A stretch of DNA of 64,000 bases from Hofstenia miamia (Eukaryota > Xenacoelomorpha > Acoela), in assembly GCA_004352715.1 (NCBI GenBank), contig SCFE01000058.1, positions 567,099 through 631,098 on the forward strand, read 5' to 3'. Positions within the stretch are counted from its first letter, which is position 1, and the number at the start of each line of letters is the position of its first letter. Below, piece after piece: positions 23,523 through 36,420 of the stretch. The notes under the pieces are model-generated. The model worked only from the letters and a program-made list of their open reading frames with translations, was not told the DNA's origin and did no database searches. A program made the position numbers and the translations under genes.

Positions 23523-23648
23523 ATATTAATGAATGTGCTAACAATTTGATTTGTGGAAATATGACATATTGCAAAAACAACTATGGTTCCTTTCAATGCG
23601 CGTGCGTAAATGGTTATGAAAAGAGTGGAACATTATTGGGATGTGAAG
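23523..23648 (+). CDS. EGF module exon 5
   Basis: The acceptor tttgtag ends at 23522 and the donor GT begins at 23649; 126 bases, phase 1-1. The frame reads DINEC, NLICGNMTYC, GSFQCAC, and LLGCEG. Six cysteines and the calcium-binding D-I-N-E-C start are present. Exons 3, 4 and 5 have exactly equal length (126), pointing to local exon duplication. The phase-1 end is compatible with the exon at 27099 and, by skipping it, with the candidate membrane exon at 46343. Confidence 0.85.
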
Positions 23649-26600
23649 GTGAAATTTTGTTACAAAATATTTACATTAGATATTTAATTTTGCTAATTAT
23701 AAAATGTTTTTATCCATAATTTTTAATTTTGCATTAGGCTCCAATTTCTATGCACACTCAAATCAGAAATGCAACCGGGTATGCGGTTCACTGGTTTACG
23801 GGTCAAATTTCTAGTAGCGTGGTCTTGTGTAGTTTTCTCTATTCGGATCATTGGGTGACGGGTGGTCAAGTTTTCGCTCAAGAAGTTGCAATTCCCTGAA
23901 ATACTGATCTTGAGTAGATCATCAAGGATTCTTTGCTCTTTAGACTTCTTTAAGACGAACTGATTATATTGGAGATTTTGATAACCACTTTCAAACACGT
24001 TTTAAAATTGATTTTTCAAAATTTAACGAGAATTATTGCATCTATATAACATTATATACCTTTGAAATGTCTATATTCTAAGAAATTTTAGCTCAAATTT
24101 TTTCCTTAAACTATATTTTTAAATATATTTTAATTATGACGGTAAAAGAAATTTCAAAATAATATAGGCCTATTCGTGAATGTCATGTTACCTAAAATTA
24201 ATTTACACTAATTAGCTAAGAACAAATGGCATTAATTTTGACTTTGAAAATGTGAAATTACAAAATTATACTTAATTCTTAAATTTTATAATATTTTCAA
24301 GTAAACTTAAATGAAAACTTTTATTTAGATAATACGTTTCTCATCTAAAACATTCAGCTGTCAGTAGGACAGAAAATAGCTATGCTGCTAAAGATTGTTG
24401 CTAGCTTAAACTACTATGCTTAAAATACTTAATGCCATCAAAATACTAATGACATAAATTTTATTGTCAACATCCTGGATTTGGCAAGTTACGTTTATTT
24501 GATCTACTTTAAGACGTCTTAGGGTCGTCATTTTGCTTGACATAAAGAAGTTTCTAAATGAAGGTTCTGCACTTCTGGTAAGCCAATTTAGTTCAACTTC
24601 TAAACGTCATCCTGCTGCATGGGAAACAGGGATGTGTAAAAAATTGATAATAGCACCAATTATGGTTAACAGAATTCAATTTGTTTTACAGCAGTTGAAA
24701 ACAATTCAAAACCTTTAAACGTTGTCAATTGTTACTTAATAATTCATCTTTTACCAAGCCAAGTATATTTTTCATCTGGAATCGCTAAGAAGCGCAACAT
24801 AATGTCTGCGATAATTTTTTAAATGCTCAAATGCAATAATAATTTAATAATATATATCTAATAGATTCCATAACAATAAGCAAATTAGGTTTAATTGCAA
24901 AATAAACGGTTCAGGATTTTATTAAAAATAATTTTTCATATAATATATATGCCACATTTCCGCGGTTTAGTTTCGTAAATATTATGCATAGTTATTAAGA
25001 AACTAAAAACTCAAAGTAAAATTTTTTAGTTTTATTTAACACTAGAATCGCGTAATTTTTGTATACATTAAACCGTGGATTCAGCCAATTTAACGGCATT
25101 GTTTAGTACTATGTATTGTGTATTGCTGTCATTCATTTAGCTAGTTCCCAAATAAATATTTGAATCAGATTGAAACATTGTTTATCCCTCTTTAAAATTA
25201 CAATTTTCATGTGTTTCACTTCAAAAGAATTATTAATGAAAAATGCGTGTACGTGAGAAACTTACTACAGTTTTTGGAGGCAATATTCAAGAGGGTCACA
25301 ATAGCCATTTCTGCAAATGCAGCAGATGACCACTATCCTGTTGTTGCAATTGCTCACCTGATATATTGCTGTCCTTTTCCTGATTAGTCATTTTGTGAAG
25401 TCAATGCTGAAGAACTTGTTGAGTCATGGTTGCTGGAGATGATTTCACAGAACTGTTCGCCCAAATATAATAGATACTCCTGACAAAGAAAGACTCTCTC
25501 CTGTGCATAGATGAAATAATACCTATGAAATTATGCCACAAATATCGAGCAATTTCGGAGTTCCAAATTTAAAAGACAAATTGTGAGAAATTTTTTTTCT
25601 GTAGAGTTTACAAAAAACTTTGAATCATTTCATCGCACATCTTTCGCAATATTTGACAAATCTCTGTGCAATTCTATATTGTTTTCTAAATAGTATTTTT
25701 CTTTAGAATAATTCTGACGCTTTAGTGTACATGCTTGTGAAAGTTGAACCAATAACAAACTTTACAGTGTAAGTTTAAATTTTTTGTATAAATAATATCC
25801 TCAAAAAATTTATTTCAGTAATTCCGGAAATAGGCGCAAAGATAAAAACTAAATTTGTGATAAAAAAATCAAAAGTAATTTGAACTCAGAATGAAAAAAT
25901 TATGTATTTTGTGAGAAATTAGAAATGTATATAGAACTATGACAAAAATATTTTCATATGAAAGGTGTTCAAAAATTTTTAATTATGAATGTAATACTTG
26001 GTATGCTAAATCAGCAAATTTCGAGTTAGATGTTAAATTGGCGGTATCTGCGATTTAGGGTAGACTCTGCTCTAACAACAAAAATTCTCTATGGAGAAGA
26101 TTTAAAGACCAGCTTGTGATTAGGTTTTTGGGTAAATAAATGTCACAGAAATTCGAATCAGTAAATATTAGAGAAAAATATTTGCATAAGGTTTTTTGGG
26201 CAAGCCGTCAAATGGATCGCTTCCGTGGTTCTTGTGTTAGGTCGATTTTGAATTTTTTAAATTTAACAAATATGGCATCATTTCTATTGGTCTTGTTTAA
26301 AGATTAAATCCCACAAACAAAAATTCATGAGTACGTTTCTGCAATTTCTTTGCATGTTTTTATAAAAAGAGGATGGAAGAATAAATGATTTTAACTAATC
26401 AAAATAACCGCAGAAATCTACTGAAATACGAATACCAATAACAAAAAAATATATTACATGTTACTTCGGAATTTACTAAGACTGACTTGATCAGGAAGGG
26501 TTGCCAAGAAGCAACATTTAACAACATTTAGTTCTTAACTCAAACTTGTTTGAAAGACTAATGAAAAGAACTGCCCAAAAAGCTACAAATTCAAAATTTG

Positions 26601-27098
26601 ACTCCATGAAAAACAATAAATTGCATTCAGCCAGCCGCTATTTGATGTTCTAAAGGAAAAATTAAACGACGAAGTGATTTTACGCATGACATACTTATTC
26701 CATAAAGATAAAAGTTTGAATTCATATTCATTTGCATTTTGAAAAAAGTGAATTTTTAGAAGAGGTTATGGCCATGCACTTAGTATGCTGTGATGAGCTG
26801 AATTTTTGGATCAATTAGTTCATGTGAATTGCAAGAAATCTAAATAATGAATATCTGCATGGCATCATATATTTCTTCGCATCTTAACATTTACTCAAAC
26901 TATTACAAAAATCAATAATAATCATATTTCGTTTCAAAATAGGTAGAACCAAAGAAATTGTATTCAAAAAACCTTTGAATGCATTGACGTATTATAATCA
27001 CTTTTACGTGATGTAGCATTATTATAATTAAACAATAAAATTTTTATTTTTATGAACACTTAGTAGTTTAATATCAATGATGTTAAATTTGTTTTTAG
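23649..27098. other. long intron or intergenic stretch
   Basis: No exon was recognised. TTAACACTAGAATCGCG at 25036 matches piggyBac-like ends (compare 32148, reverse orientation). The piece after it has short broken frames only. A palindrome taagacgtcttaggg near 24509 also occurs, reversed, near 14667. The rest is AT-rich without features. Confidence 0.4.
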
Positions 27099-27187
27099 AT
27101 ATAGATGAGTGCTTGACTGATAGCTGTTTTCAGCTAGGATTTCGTTATTGTGAAAACCGCCCTGGAACCTACTATTGCTTCAATTAA
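27099..27187 (+). CDS. EGF-like exon 6 ending in a stop codon
   Basis: Acceptor gtttttag ends at 27098. Phase-1 start gives DIDEC, then SCFQLGFRYC and GTYYCFN, followed by TAA at 27185. Four cysteines are in EGF order. The chain stops just where C-x-C would continue, so the last disulphide loop is missing. No GT donor lies before the stop in frame. Either this is a terminal exon giving a secreted PAN-EGF protein, or the exon is decayed and skipped to reach downstream exons. The sequence alone does not decide. Confidence 0.55.
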
Positions 27188-28299
27188 ATCTCAGATTGAA
27201 ATGAAGCGGAATACAACTATTTTCATTTATTTTGGAATATTTATAAGAAAAACGAATTATATGATTTTCAAGTGGTTAAAATTTTTAAGTGCTTAATTTT
27301 CAAATTATAGGGTTAAGAGTACAATAAGAAAATAAATTCGAGTAGAACTGTTAAGTACGGTGAGCTTATTACTATGCAATGCGTAGTATAAATACTAGGA
27401 TTGAAAGTCCGTTTAAACATGTAAAAATGCTTGACAACAATATTGTCTACCATACCACTTGTAAGAGAACTTATTATAAATATGGCTGATATAATAATAA
27501 GAATAATAATATTATAATAATTACATGAACTTATGAAGTATTAAAAAATTGCATTTCTCTTAACGCTCAAAATAATTAGAAAAACTTATACAATAAAAAA
27601 CAGTTAGAAAGTCTCAAGGAACAAATAATTTTTGAGAGCTGATTTAAAAAAATGTTCTGAAGACATTGATCGAAGTGAAGAGGATAACAAATTGCAGTAT
27701 ATAATATCAGCCACCAATTTCATACCATACCAATAACATTTAGAACTGACATGATCGCAGTCTCGCATTGGTTAAATGTATGGTAATCAAATCAGATAGA
27801 TATAACGGTGCAACACCATGTATCATTTGCCCTATGCCATTGTGTTATATTCAATCTGTCTGTTGAGCTACTTGTAGCAGTGTCGGTCCCTTAAAATGGA
27901 GGTGTTGTGCTACCAGCTAGGAACACATTGTGCATATTACACAGTGCAGTTTTGTGTCATTTGCTGCTTATGAAGATGTTTATTAGGCACACTAAAGTAC
28001 AAGCTATTACAATAATCCGTATACGTTGATACAAAGGCATGCCGCATTCAGCAACTTGCGACAACTATCTTCTTTTTTCCTCGCAGTCTCCACAACCCAG
28101 CAATAGCTCTAGTCCAATATTTCGAGAAAGTGTGCTCACTGGTCATGCATGAGTGATGAATCAAGCAATGCACAAAGGTTTCGGATGACACCAAGATGTT
28201 GTTGAAGATTGAACGATGGGCGATTTAGTAGTGGTGCCATGCAGAAGCTCTGTCATTCAGCAAAGACTCATTACTAGCATTCCATCTAGGAATATCATT
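27188..28299. other. spacer, no gene recognised
   Basis: There are A/T-rich bases, then from about 27720 more mixed composition probably belonging to the LINE copy that is recognisable from 28300 on. No intact motif was found. Confidence 0.4.
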
Positions 28300-28690
28300 T
28301 AAGCAATTCTGAATTCTTAAGTAGATTGCAGGTAATTATCATTTAAAGATATATAAAGTTGTGTATCATCTGCAAACACATCATGCACACGTTGTATTTA
28401 CTAGCTATTTTCTTAATGAAAGAGATATATAAAACAAAAATAATTGGCCCTATTGTTGAGGCTTGCTGAACACCTGATTGCATTAAGTGGTCTGAAGAAA
28501 TTTAATTGAACAAACAGATAGGAATAATACCAGGGTAGTACAGCATCCAAATACCAAACCAGTTTTCTAAGCACTCAAACAAATCTTCGTATTTTGATTG
28601 TATCAAAAGCTGCAATCAGGTCCAACAGGATCAACACACATGATGAGTTCCGATTACTAAGAGTGACAAACAGGGCTGTAGTCGATGGTA
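28300..28690 (-). pseudogene. LINE reverse transcriptase fragment
   Basis: Minus-strand reading gives, in order, LLDLIAAFDTIK (catalytic motif A), then GVQQASTIGPIIFVLYI (degenerate PQGS..GP motif) and FADDTQLYI (catalytic DD). These are the hallmark RT blocks of CR1/L2-type non-LTR elements. The pieces are in more than one frame with lost residues, so the copy is dead. It lies antisense to the EGF gene. Confidence 0.85.
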
Positions 28691-30654
28691 TATGCAGGTA
28701 TACGCTGTGTACTTTCCACTGAAAATGATCTACTAGCGTATGCCCATAGAAAATAATAATGTTTATGAAAATGCACTGGTATACTCTACCGCAATTGATA
28801 TTGAGTGGATTTGACTCTGAGAATTAAGTCAATCACTGTATTATTGGTTGAAATAGCTATAATTTGTTATCATAAACCATTTATAAAGAAATGTATTTCA
28901 CATTTTAAATATTGATGCTAGTACTGCTTAAAGAATCTTCTGGCAAAAAGGGTTTATGAAGTACTGGAGTTCAACCACTTAATTCAAAAATTGCTTCTCA
29001 TTGAAGTGGTTGCAATGTGAACACAAATTTATTGCATTGTAGATGTAATAGAAACAACTTGAAGAAAATGAAAAGATCTTGAAAAGTTTTAACATTTTTA
29101 TTGAAAAAACTTGCAAAAACGCGGCAAGAAATTTCTAAGAAATGCTAAGAATCTTAATTAAAATTTCTAAAATTTCACAGAATTCACAAGAAATTTCGAG
29201 ATTAATTGAAAAATCCAATATTACATGTTCATGAAATTTTGAACATTATAGTCCAAAGTTATCTAAATGCTAATAATAGCATTAACAAATAGTTTGCAAA
29301 TTATTACTAGCATAATCAGTTGACTTACACTGGAAGTGAATTTCGGAATTATGATAAGAAGCATATAAATCTAGATTAACCAGAATTATTTTATCATTAA
29401 AATGTCATTTAATAATTGACCCAATTTTCGAATAATTCAAGAGCATAAAAAATTGTGTTGATGTATTTAGAACTAGTACAACTTTCATGAATAAATTACT
29501 TTGAAATTTCATTGTATTTATATATTATAATTTGCGAAAAATTCGAAATTAGAAAAAAGTTTTTCACAATGCATTGCTTTAAATTGAAGAAACTTTAGAA
29601 GCAATAATGATAAAATTAAAATATAAACATAAACTGGTACAGTATTGCTGCAACTACTGTCAGCTGAGTGTTACTACTATTTTGGATTTGCAACAAATTC
29701 TTATAAACATAACCTACAGTATACCAATAAATTTATGTGATACCGTAACAATTTACTTATAATATTTATAAATCTTTGCAAGAGAATCACGAACATGATA
29801 TATCTCTTACGAGCTCCAAGCAAGAAATTCACAAAAAAGTATTGATAAATTTTATTATAGAACTTCCATAATCTTTGAAGGAAATCAAAGAATTAAAATT
29901 TATTCTAGCACTTATTAAGATTTTCCAAGTTCTCCAGCTAGGAATGTCGCTTCTATATCATAAGTCACCATTGTAGATTTTATTATTTGTGCTTCATTAC
30001 CACATCGGTCACGGTTTAGTAACTTTTAAGCCAACTGAAATCGTAATTAATAAACGTTATTGAAGAGAAAAATAGTTTTCTATGTCATGTTTTCATAATA
30101 CTGCATTAAGTTAATAATAAACTTCATTAAATATGCATATATTTCAAAAATAACTTACTGTTAGTTAACATTGCACTCAACTCAACCTGAATGCATTGAA
30201 TGACATATAATTTATAAACTATGTGTTGAAAATAATACATACATTTTAAAATTTACATTAGTATCACATAATCTTCTAAAAGTCAGGCTAAGTTTTTAAT
30301 TTCAGTGTGTAGATCTTAATGTAAGATACAGAAATTTGGTCTAACAAATTGAAGCATTAAAGAAATAATTTGTTAACCACAATAAAATGGGCCAAATTGG
30401 CATTAATTTAAATGGGACAGCCGGATTAGAGTGGTGCGCGGGCCAAGGTTTTCCGCCCATTTCCAACGTTGAGTGTGCATATATACATGCATATGATTTA
30501 TGCTTTGCCATTTCTTTCTATTTATTCATTAATTAATTTTTGTGTATAATGTTTTTGAAGCTCTTCTTCCATGACTTTTAATTTTATAATATAATATAAT
30601 ATTTATATTTTAAAATTTTTCAGAAAATTGATTCAACCAAAAAAGAATTATGGT
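28691..30654. other. AT-rich spacer, no gene recognised
   Basis: There is no coding frame of note. A slightly GC-richer patch at about 30410-30475 has no match that I recognise. Confidence 0.4.
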
Positions 30655-30869
30655 GAAAACTACTAGAAAAGCTGTTTGCGTCAATTGACGCAATTTAATA
30701 GAAATTCCAAAAATCATAATTCTTTTAATATTATGTAGTGTACATGTGATTCAATTATTATTGCTAAATGTGATAGGCAAGAAGAAATTTATTATTGAAA
30801 ATACAGAAGTTAAATGCAGTGAAATTTTCCAATTGGGAATTTCTAAACGTGCACATTTGGTACACATTT

Positions 30870-31175
30870 GGTTTAAGGTTTTGGTCTATAAAAAATGGTC
30901 TTAGATTAAAAATTTAAGTTTTACTTTAGGAAACACGAATTTGGTATTTTAGTTTAGGGTTTAGGTCTATAAAAATAGAAATTTAGGCTTTTTTGACTTT
31001 GATTTAGGGTTTTGCCTATAAAAAATAAGAATTTAGATTTAGGTTTTAGGTTTAGGAAATATGGATTTCAGGCTTTGGTTTAGGGCTTAGGTCAATATAA
31101 AATAAGAATATAGGTTTTTCTGACTTTGGTTTGCGGGTTTGATCTATAAAAAATAAAAATTTAGGCTAGGATTAT
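30870..31175 (+). repeat. minisatellite with TTTAGGG/ctataaaaaat units
   Basis: About six imperfect units of roughly 50-60 bases combine tttagggtttaggtctat and aaaaaatagaaatttagg. It lies inside the piggyBac-like element. The TTTAGGG runs look like telomere repeats but are irregular and embedded in A/T sequence. Confidence 0.7.
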
Positions 31176-31379
31176 GGTTAAAAATAGGTAAAGAATAGTT
31201 CTGAAAAGTGAATAATAATCTGGTGGAATGAAGAACTATCCGGGAAATCAAGAAAAAAGAAGAATTGAACGGTATTAGGGCTAGGGTTATGCCTAAATAT
31301 ATGTTTTCAATGCAAAAATTTCATGTTCTATGAAAATAATTTTAGTGCTGGGGCAAAACAAAAATGATCCTTATTTTGC

Positions 31380-31960
31380 AGTAAGTCACAACGCAGTTCT
31401 GCTGAGAGTTTCATCACGAAAATTCTACAAAGCAGATTGGTGCCAGTTGCCTTTTTATATAAAATATAGGCGTTCAACCAAGCCAATTCGAGTAAATTAT
31501 AAAAAACTGCCAGAGGTTACCTGCGGCAACCTGCTTTAGTTGTCATAGATCGACACATGGAATCAATGCCAAATTTCTTTTCGTTATAAAACAACTGTCT
31601 CTGGTTTTCTCTTTCCATCTGACCGTGCTCTATTACCTATTCTGAGTATTGAGAAGGTAAACAGACTTGTTTCTTTTCGCCTGGTATTGGGTAAAATGGA
31701 TGGTTCCAGATAGATAAAAAGTGCTTTCATATAGACTCATCTTCTTTGGAGGAGACACCTCGCGTCTGTTTGGTCTCACCGTACCAACTAATGTTGTCTT
31801 ACAAGTAATCTTCCTGCCAAGTTTCTGCCTTGTTAGTGAAAAAGTTATCACAGGTGATATTATAACCTTTTCCATATAAAGGTGATGTCAAAGTCATAAC
31901 CATATGCCTAAAACAAGCGACAATTCTCATCTGCTCTGACATATATGTAATAATATTGTA
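31380..31960 (-). pseudogene. piggyBac transposase remnant
   Basis: Reading minus: ITCDNFFTN, then (frame shift) LGRKI, VGTVRPNRREV, an F-type strand region, NKSVYLLNT, then (frame shift) KPETVVLYNEKKFGIDSM, CRSMTTKA, PLAVFYNLLELAWLNAYIL and FVMKLSAEL. This is the order of the C-terminal half of piggyBac/PGBD transposases, including the DNFFT block with a catalytic aspartate and the GIDSMC-type block with another. At least three frame breaks and a stop make it non-functional. Confidence 0.85.
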
Positions 31961-32408
31961 GCAGATCTTGTTTTTTAACGGTTAAAATACGGAGTTAGCT
32001 GTGTAGTGAGTAAAGTTAACCCTAGCCGTGTTGAATTTCGTATATTAATTTGTGGGTGTGCATTAAACTAGTGTAAATATAATTATTGCGTCAATTGACG
32101 CCATCGCCGCTTCTAGGTAGTGAAAAACTGCCCCGCTTCTAGTGTTAAACAAATAACGGTGCCAACAAACCTGCGTGAAGTTACTAAACGCAAAATAACA
32201 ATTGAGTAAAGATCTTCTCTACCAGACGAGATTTCCGCCTTTACATTAGCAGATACTATACCTGATATTTAGTCAATGTTTGCTGACACTCTGTTGAATA
32301 AGCATCGACCTAAGGATCATGAGGTAACAAGTTACAGAAAACTTGTATTTTTGGAGCATTTTTGAATGAAACAACTCATCTAGATATATTCACAAGTCAA
32401 TATGAAAC

Positions 32409-33278
32409 ATGCTTTGTGGAAAAATAACATGCACTATTTCTTGTGTTTGTAAAATAATTTCTGTAACTTGTACTTCGGTATCTCATCAAAGTGATCATGT
32501 TGTTGTCTATCGAATTAACTCAACTTTGGATGTGGATTATTACTGTAAAGTGTTGAACACCTTTAATGTTAAAGCCTTCCGAAACCACGAGATTCGTGAT
32601 GTCAGACATTTATTGGGATGTCAGTGTATTTTGTCGTGGTGGTCACAATTAGATGCAATGCTTAACTCTTCTCGCTCAATCACCGTTCTCATTTTCTTCT
32701 GAACTCGTCCACCAAACCAACAGACTCTCCAATGTTACCATATTTCCACAGAACAAGTACTATATTCAGAAGCATTTCGACTGTTAAAACTGTATGAATC
32801 TTTGGGTATCAAATCAGTGCCTCATTCTGGTAGTTCTTGCTGTCAAATGTCTCCAACAGACAGTGATGTAGAATCCATTGATTTTGCTCTACAAAATCTT
32901 GACGATATTAATTAATCTGAGAAATCATCATTGTATTATGTCTGTGGATACATTACTTCGCGTGACAACTTTCTGAAGATACAAGTCCTCACCCAGTTTC
33001 GGCAACTCAGCCTTGTGTCTAGAGAGAAGTTGAAATTTCCTAATTCTGATTTATTTATGCTTTCACAGATTTTACTTTGCCTATTTTATATTGTAGATAG
33101 CAAGTGCTCGAATTATTTAGTTAAGCTTTTTATAGTTGCAGGAGAGCATATCAATTGTTCTTATTCGGAATCAGTTCTTCGTCGTTTTGCAAATATTTTT
33201 TTAAAACGGACTGCAGTACAAGTTAACGAACTTCATGCATCTGCTAGTTATGCCTCAAATATAAGACGTCATTTGTAA
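32409..33278 (+). pseudogene. P-element/THAP9-like transposase C-terminal remnant
   Basis: Open frames at 32409-32702 and 32931-33278 are joined by a further open piece (about 32727-32915) in the frame of the second, separated by one TAA at 32915. The last part starts SSLYYVCGYITSRDN and has KLKFPNSDLFML and VLRRFANIFLKR. The LYY-x-x-GYI and KL-x-x-P-x-x-L blocks match the tail of the P/THAP-type transposase on the minus strand at 57.9-58.4 kb (LLYIAGYLAFK, KLRIPNDTL). The N-terminal THAP and catalytic parts are absent. Assignment by analogy, moderate. Confidence 0.45.
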
Positions 33279-33443
33279 TTCATAAGATTAGTGATTATTT
33301 CTACTTTAAATGAGTTATTTACATTATATTGTTGTCGGCCTCTAAAAAAATATTCAGTGAATTTAATGTTCAGCGTCCTGTTGATTATAGTCTAGTTGTC
33401 CTTGTGATGAATTACAACTGGATTTAACAACAATCTCTGTTGC

Positions 33444-34061
33444 NNNNNNNNNNNNNNNNNNNNNNNNNNNNNNNNNNNNNNNNNNNNNNNNNNNNNNNNN
33501 NNNNNNNNNNNNNNNNNNNNNNNNNNNNNNNNNNNNNNNNNNNNNNNNNNNNNNNNNNNNNNNNNNNNNNNNNNNNNNNNNNNNNNNNNNNNNNNNNNNN
33601 NNNNNNNNNNNNNNNNNNNNNNNNNNNNNNNNNNNNNNNNNNNNNNNNNNNNNNNNNNNNNNNNNNNNNNNNNNNNNNNNNNNNNNNNNNNNNNNNNNNN
33701 NNNNNNNNNNNNNNNNNNNNNNNNNNNNNNNNNNNNNNNNNNNNNNNNNNNNNNNNNNNNNNNNNNNNNNNNNNNNNNNNNNNNNNNNNNNNNNNNNNNN
33801 NNNNNNNNNNNNNNNNNNNNNNNNNNNNNNNNNNNNNNNNNNNNNNNNNNNNNNNNNNNNNNNNNNNNNNNNNNNNNNNNNNNNNNNNNNNNNNNNNNNN
33901 NNNNNNNNNNNNNNNNNNNNNNNNNNNNNNNNNNNNNNNNNNNNNNNNNNNNNNNNNNNNNNNNNNNNNNNNNNNNNNNNNNNNNNNNNNNNNNNNNNNN
34001 NNNNNNNNNNNNNNNNNNNNNNNNNNNNNNNNNNNNNNNNNNNNNTATATATATATATATA
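33444..34061. repeat. 602-base gap, right edge in (TA)n
   Basis: N bases 33444-34045, then TA dinucleotides. The open frames drawn across this gap are artefacts of N translation. Confidence 0.95.
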
Positions 34062-34149
34062 TTCAAGGTCCAAAAATCCTTTTTATCATGGAACTGGCGT
34101 CAAGGTTGGTTAGTATTAAATTTGGAGTTCTCCATTTTTTGAAAGTCTT

Positions 34150-34235
34150 GAATTTCCTTACATTCAGTTTTCCAACATTGAGTTTTCCGAATTAAATTTT
34201 CGCCCCTTCAATTTTACCACATTTAAGTTTCACAA
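34150..34235. repeat. degenerate short tandem repeat
   Basis: Units such as cattcagttttccaa, cattgagttttccgaa, cacatttaagtttcac repeat about every 17-20 bases. The reverse complement resembles 476-560. Confidence 0.5.
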
Positions 34236-36153
34236 AATTTTTATATAGAAAGCAACATACGACTTTATTGCTATGTTCTTTTCAGCAATTGTTTAAAAAT
34301 ACATTGAAATAATGAGTGAATCTTATGATTTGCATTCTATATTCTCTGAAACATTGAATGACGAACTACGCAGTCAACATTGATTACAAGTGCAACAACA
34401 ACGTGAAAAACTTTAAATTTGAAATATTATTTTTACTCTTATGGTGAGTAACCCACAATTATGAGTGGAATTCAAATTTAGTGCAAGTCAATAGATTATT
34501 ATATCTAATTTTGCTTGCTGATTTCGGAGAATATGCGATTTAGAACGATCCGGTAATGCAGTTGGTGTTACACAACAGCTTTTTTTGAAAATTAACATTA
34601 TGAAAATCTGGGTTACAGCAGAATCCATAATTATCACGATGATTTTTAGTTTTCATTAGTAAAATACCCTTGTTTCAATCTTACAATTTTTCAATTGGAA
34701 TGTTCATGTTGCTGATAGAGAATATACTTCGGATAACGTAATATTACATTGTCAGCATTATACTTTATTTCAATAATAGAAATTTTATTGGAATAATGGG
34801 TATTGAAAAATACAATAGGTTCTTAGATATTATTTCTGGAATTACTTATTCTATAATAATCTCCGTTTATTAATATCATCGAATCACCTGCTAACAGTCT
34901 AGCAGTGAGGTCATACAGACATGGTTAATTTTGCTACCGTGATTCTTCCAAGTAAGTAGTCGTTTCGGGTAATTATTTCTTTGAATATTTAATTCAATAG
35001 TTTTAATATTTTAAATTGGGATTTATATATATATATATATAATATAAAATNNNNNNNNNNNNNNNNNNNNNNNNNNNNNNNNNNNNNNNNNNNNNNNNNN
35101 NNNNNNNNNNNNNNNNNNNNNNNNNNNNNNNNNNNNNNNNNNNNNNNNNNNNNNNNNNNNNNNNNNNNNNNNNNNNNNNNNNNNNNNNNNNNNNNNNNNN
35201 NNNNNNNNNNNNNNNNNNNNNNNNNNNNNNNNNNNNNNNNNNNNNNNNNNNNNNNNNNNNNNNNNNNNNNNNNNNNNNNNNNNNNNNNNNNNNNNNNNNN
35301 NNNNNNNNNNNNNNNNNNNNNNNNNNNNNNNNNNNNNNNNNNNNNNNNNNNNNNNNNNNNNNNNNNNNNNNNNNNNNNNNNNNNNNNNNNNNNNNNNNNN
35401 NNNNNNNNNNNNNNNNNNNNNNNNNNNNNNNNNNNNNNNNNNNNNNNNNNNNNNNNNNNNNNNNNNNNNNNNNNNNNNNNNNNNNNNNNNNNNNNNNNNN
35501 NNNNNNNNNNNNNNNNNNNNNNNNNNNNNNNNNNNNNNNNNNNNNNNNNNNNNNNNNNNNNNNNNNNNNNNNNNNNNNNNNNNNNNNNNNNNNNNNNNNN
35601 NNNNNNNNNNNNNNNNNNNNNNNNNNNNNNNNNNNNNNNNNNNNNNNNNNNNNNNNNNNNNNNNNNNNNNNNNNNNNNNNNNNNNNNNNNNNNNNNNNNN
35701 NNNNNNNNNNNNNNNNNNNNNNNNNNNNNNNNNNNNNNNNNNNNNNNNNNNNNNNNNNNNNNNNNNNNNNNNNNNNNNNNNNNNNNNNNNNNNNNNNNNN
35801 NNNNNNNNNNNNNNNNNNNNNNNNNNNNNNNNNNNNNNNNNNNNNNNNNNNNNNNNNNNNNNNNNNNNNNNNNNNNNNNNNNNNNNNNNNNNNNNNNNNN
35901 NNNNNNNNNNNNNNNNNNNNNNNNNNNNNNNNNNNNNNNNNNNNNNNNNNNNNNNNNNNNNNNNNNNNNNNNNNNNNNNNNNNNNNNNNNNNNNNNNNNN
36001 NNNNNNNNNNNNNNNNNNNNNNNNNNNNNNNNNNNNNNNNNNNNNNNNNNAGTTTGGATAGTTTTGAGTTTAAGTTCTAACACTTGTTAAAATGTTCACT
36101 GTGTACCTAAGAAAATGGTTTACATGATCTGAATATATATATATATATATATA
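34236..36153. other. spacer containing a 1000-base gap
   Basis: No exon is seen from 34236 to 35025. A short (TA)n run is followed by N bases 35051-36050, exactly 1000, probably a default gap of unknown size. A second short spacer with (TA)n leads to the Tc1 element. GAIN or GPS exons of the receptor could be hidden in this gap. Confidence 0.7.
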
Positions 36154-36420
36154 CAGTCGCGGCAAATGAAATAAGACCACCATGAAGTTTACGAATATTT
36201 TTGAATATTTTGATTGTTTGACATTAAGACTGAGAATCTATAGTGTAAACTTGTTTGTCGCGTCAAAAACAACACAAATGCAAGTGGATTATTCATTCGT
36301 CTATCTTCCTATTAAGTCAAATCTAAAAATAGACCTGGAAATCCCATGCTTCTAAAATTATAACAATTGTATCATATTGGAAGAAAGAGTGACAACAAAT
36401 TCATTTCACTATCTTTTTTC

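Larger units (their letters stand above)
30655..32148 (-). mobile_element. piggyBac-like element, degenerate
   Basis: The right end reads cttctagtgttaa with the TTAA target at 32145-32148. Reversed, this is TTAACACTAGAAG. The left end at about 30657 reads aactactagaaaag. Just inside both ends sits the same palindrome, TTGCGTCAATTGACGC (30676 and 32086), in the position of piggyBac subterminal repeats. A transposase remnant lies between (31380-31960, minus). Length is about 1.5 kb, shorter than a full element, so much of the 5' coding part is lost. Confidence 0.65.

Noticed and set aside
30870-31175. Interstitial telomere repeat
   Set aside because: TTTAGGG units are few, irregular and mixed with A/T filler inside a transposon remnant.
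25036-32148. One 7-kb piggyBac element bounded by the TTAACACTAGAA motifs at 25036 and 32148
   Set aside because: A closer left end with the same subterminal palindrome exists at about 30657, and an EGF exon lies inside the larger interval.
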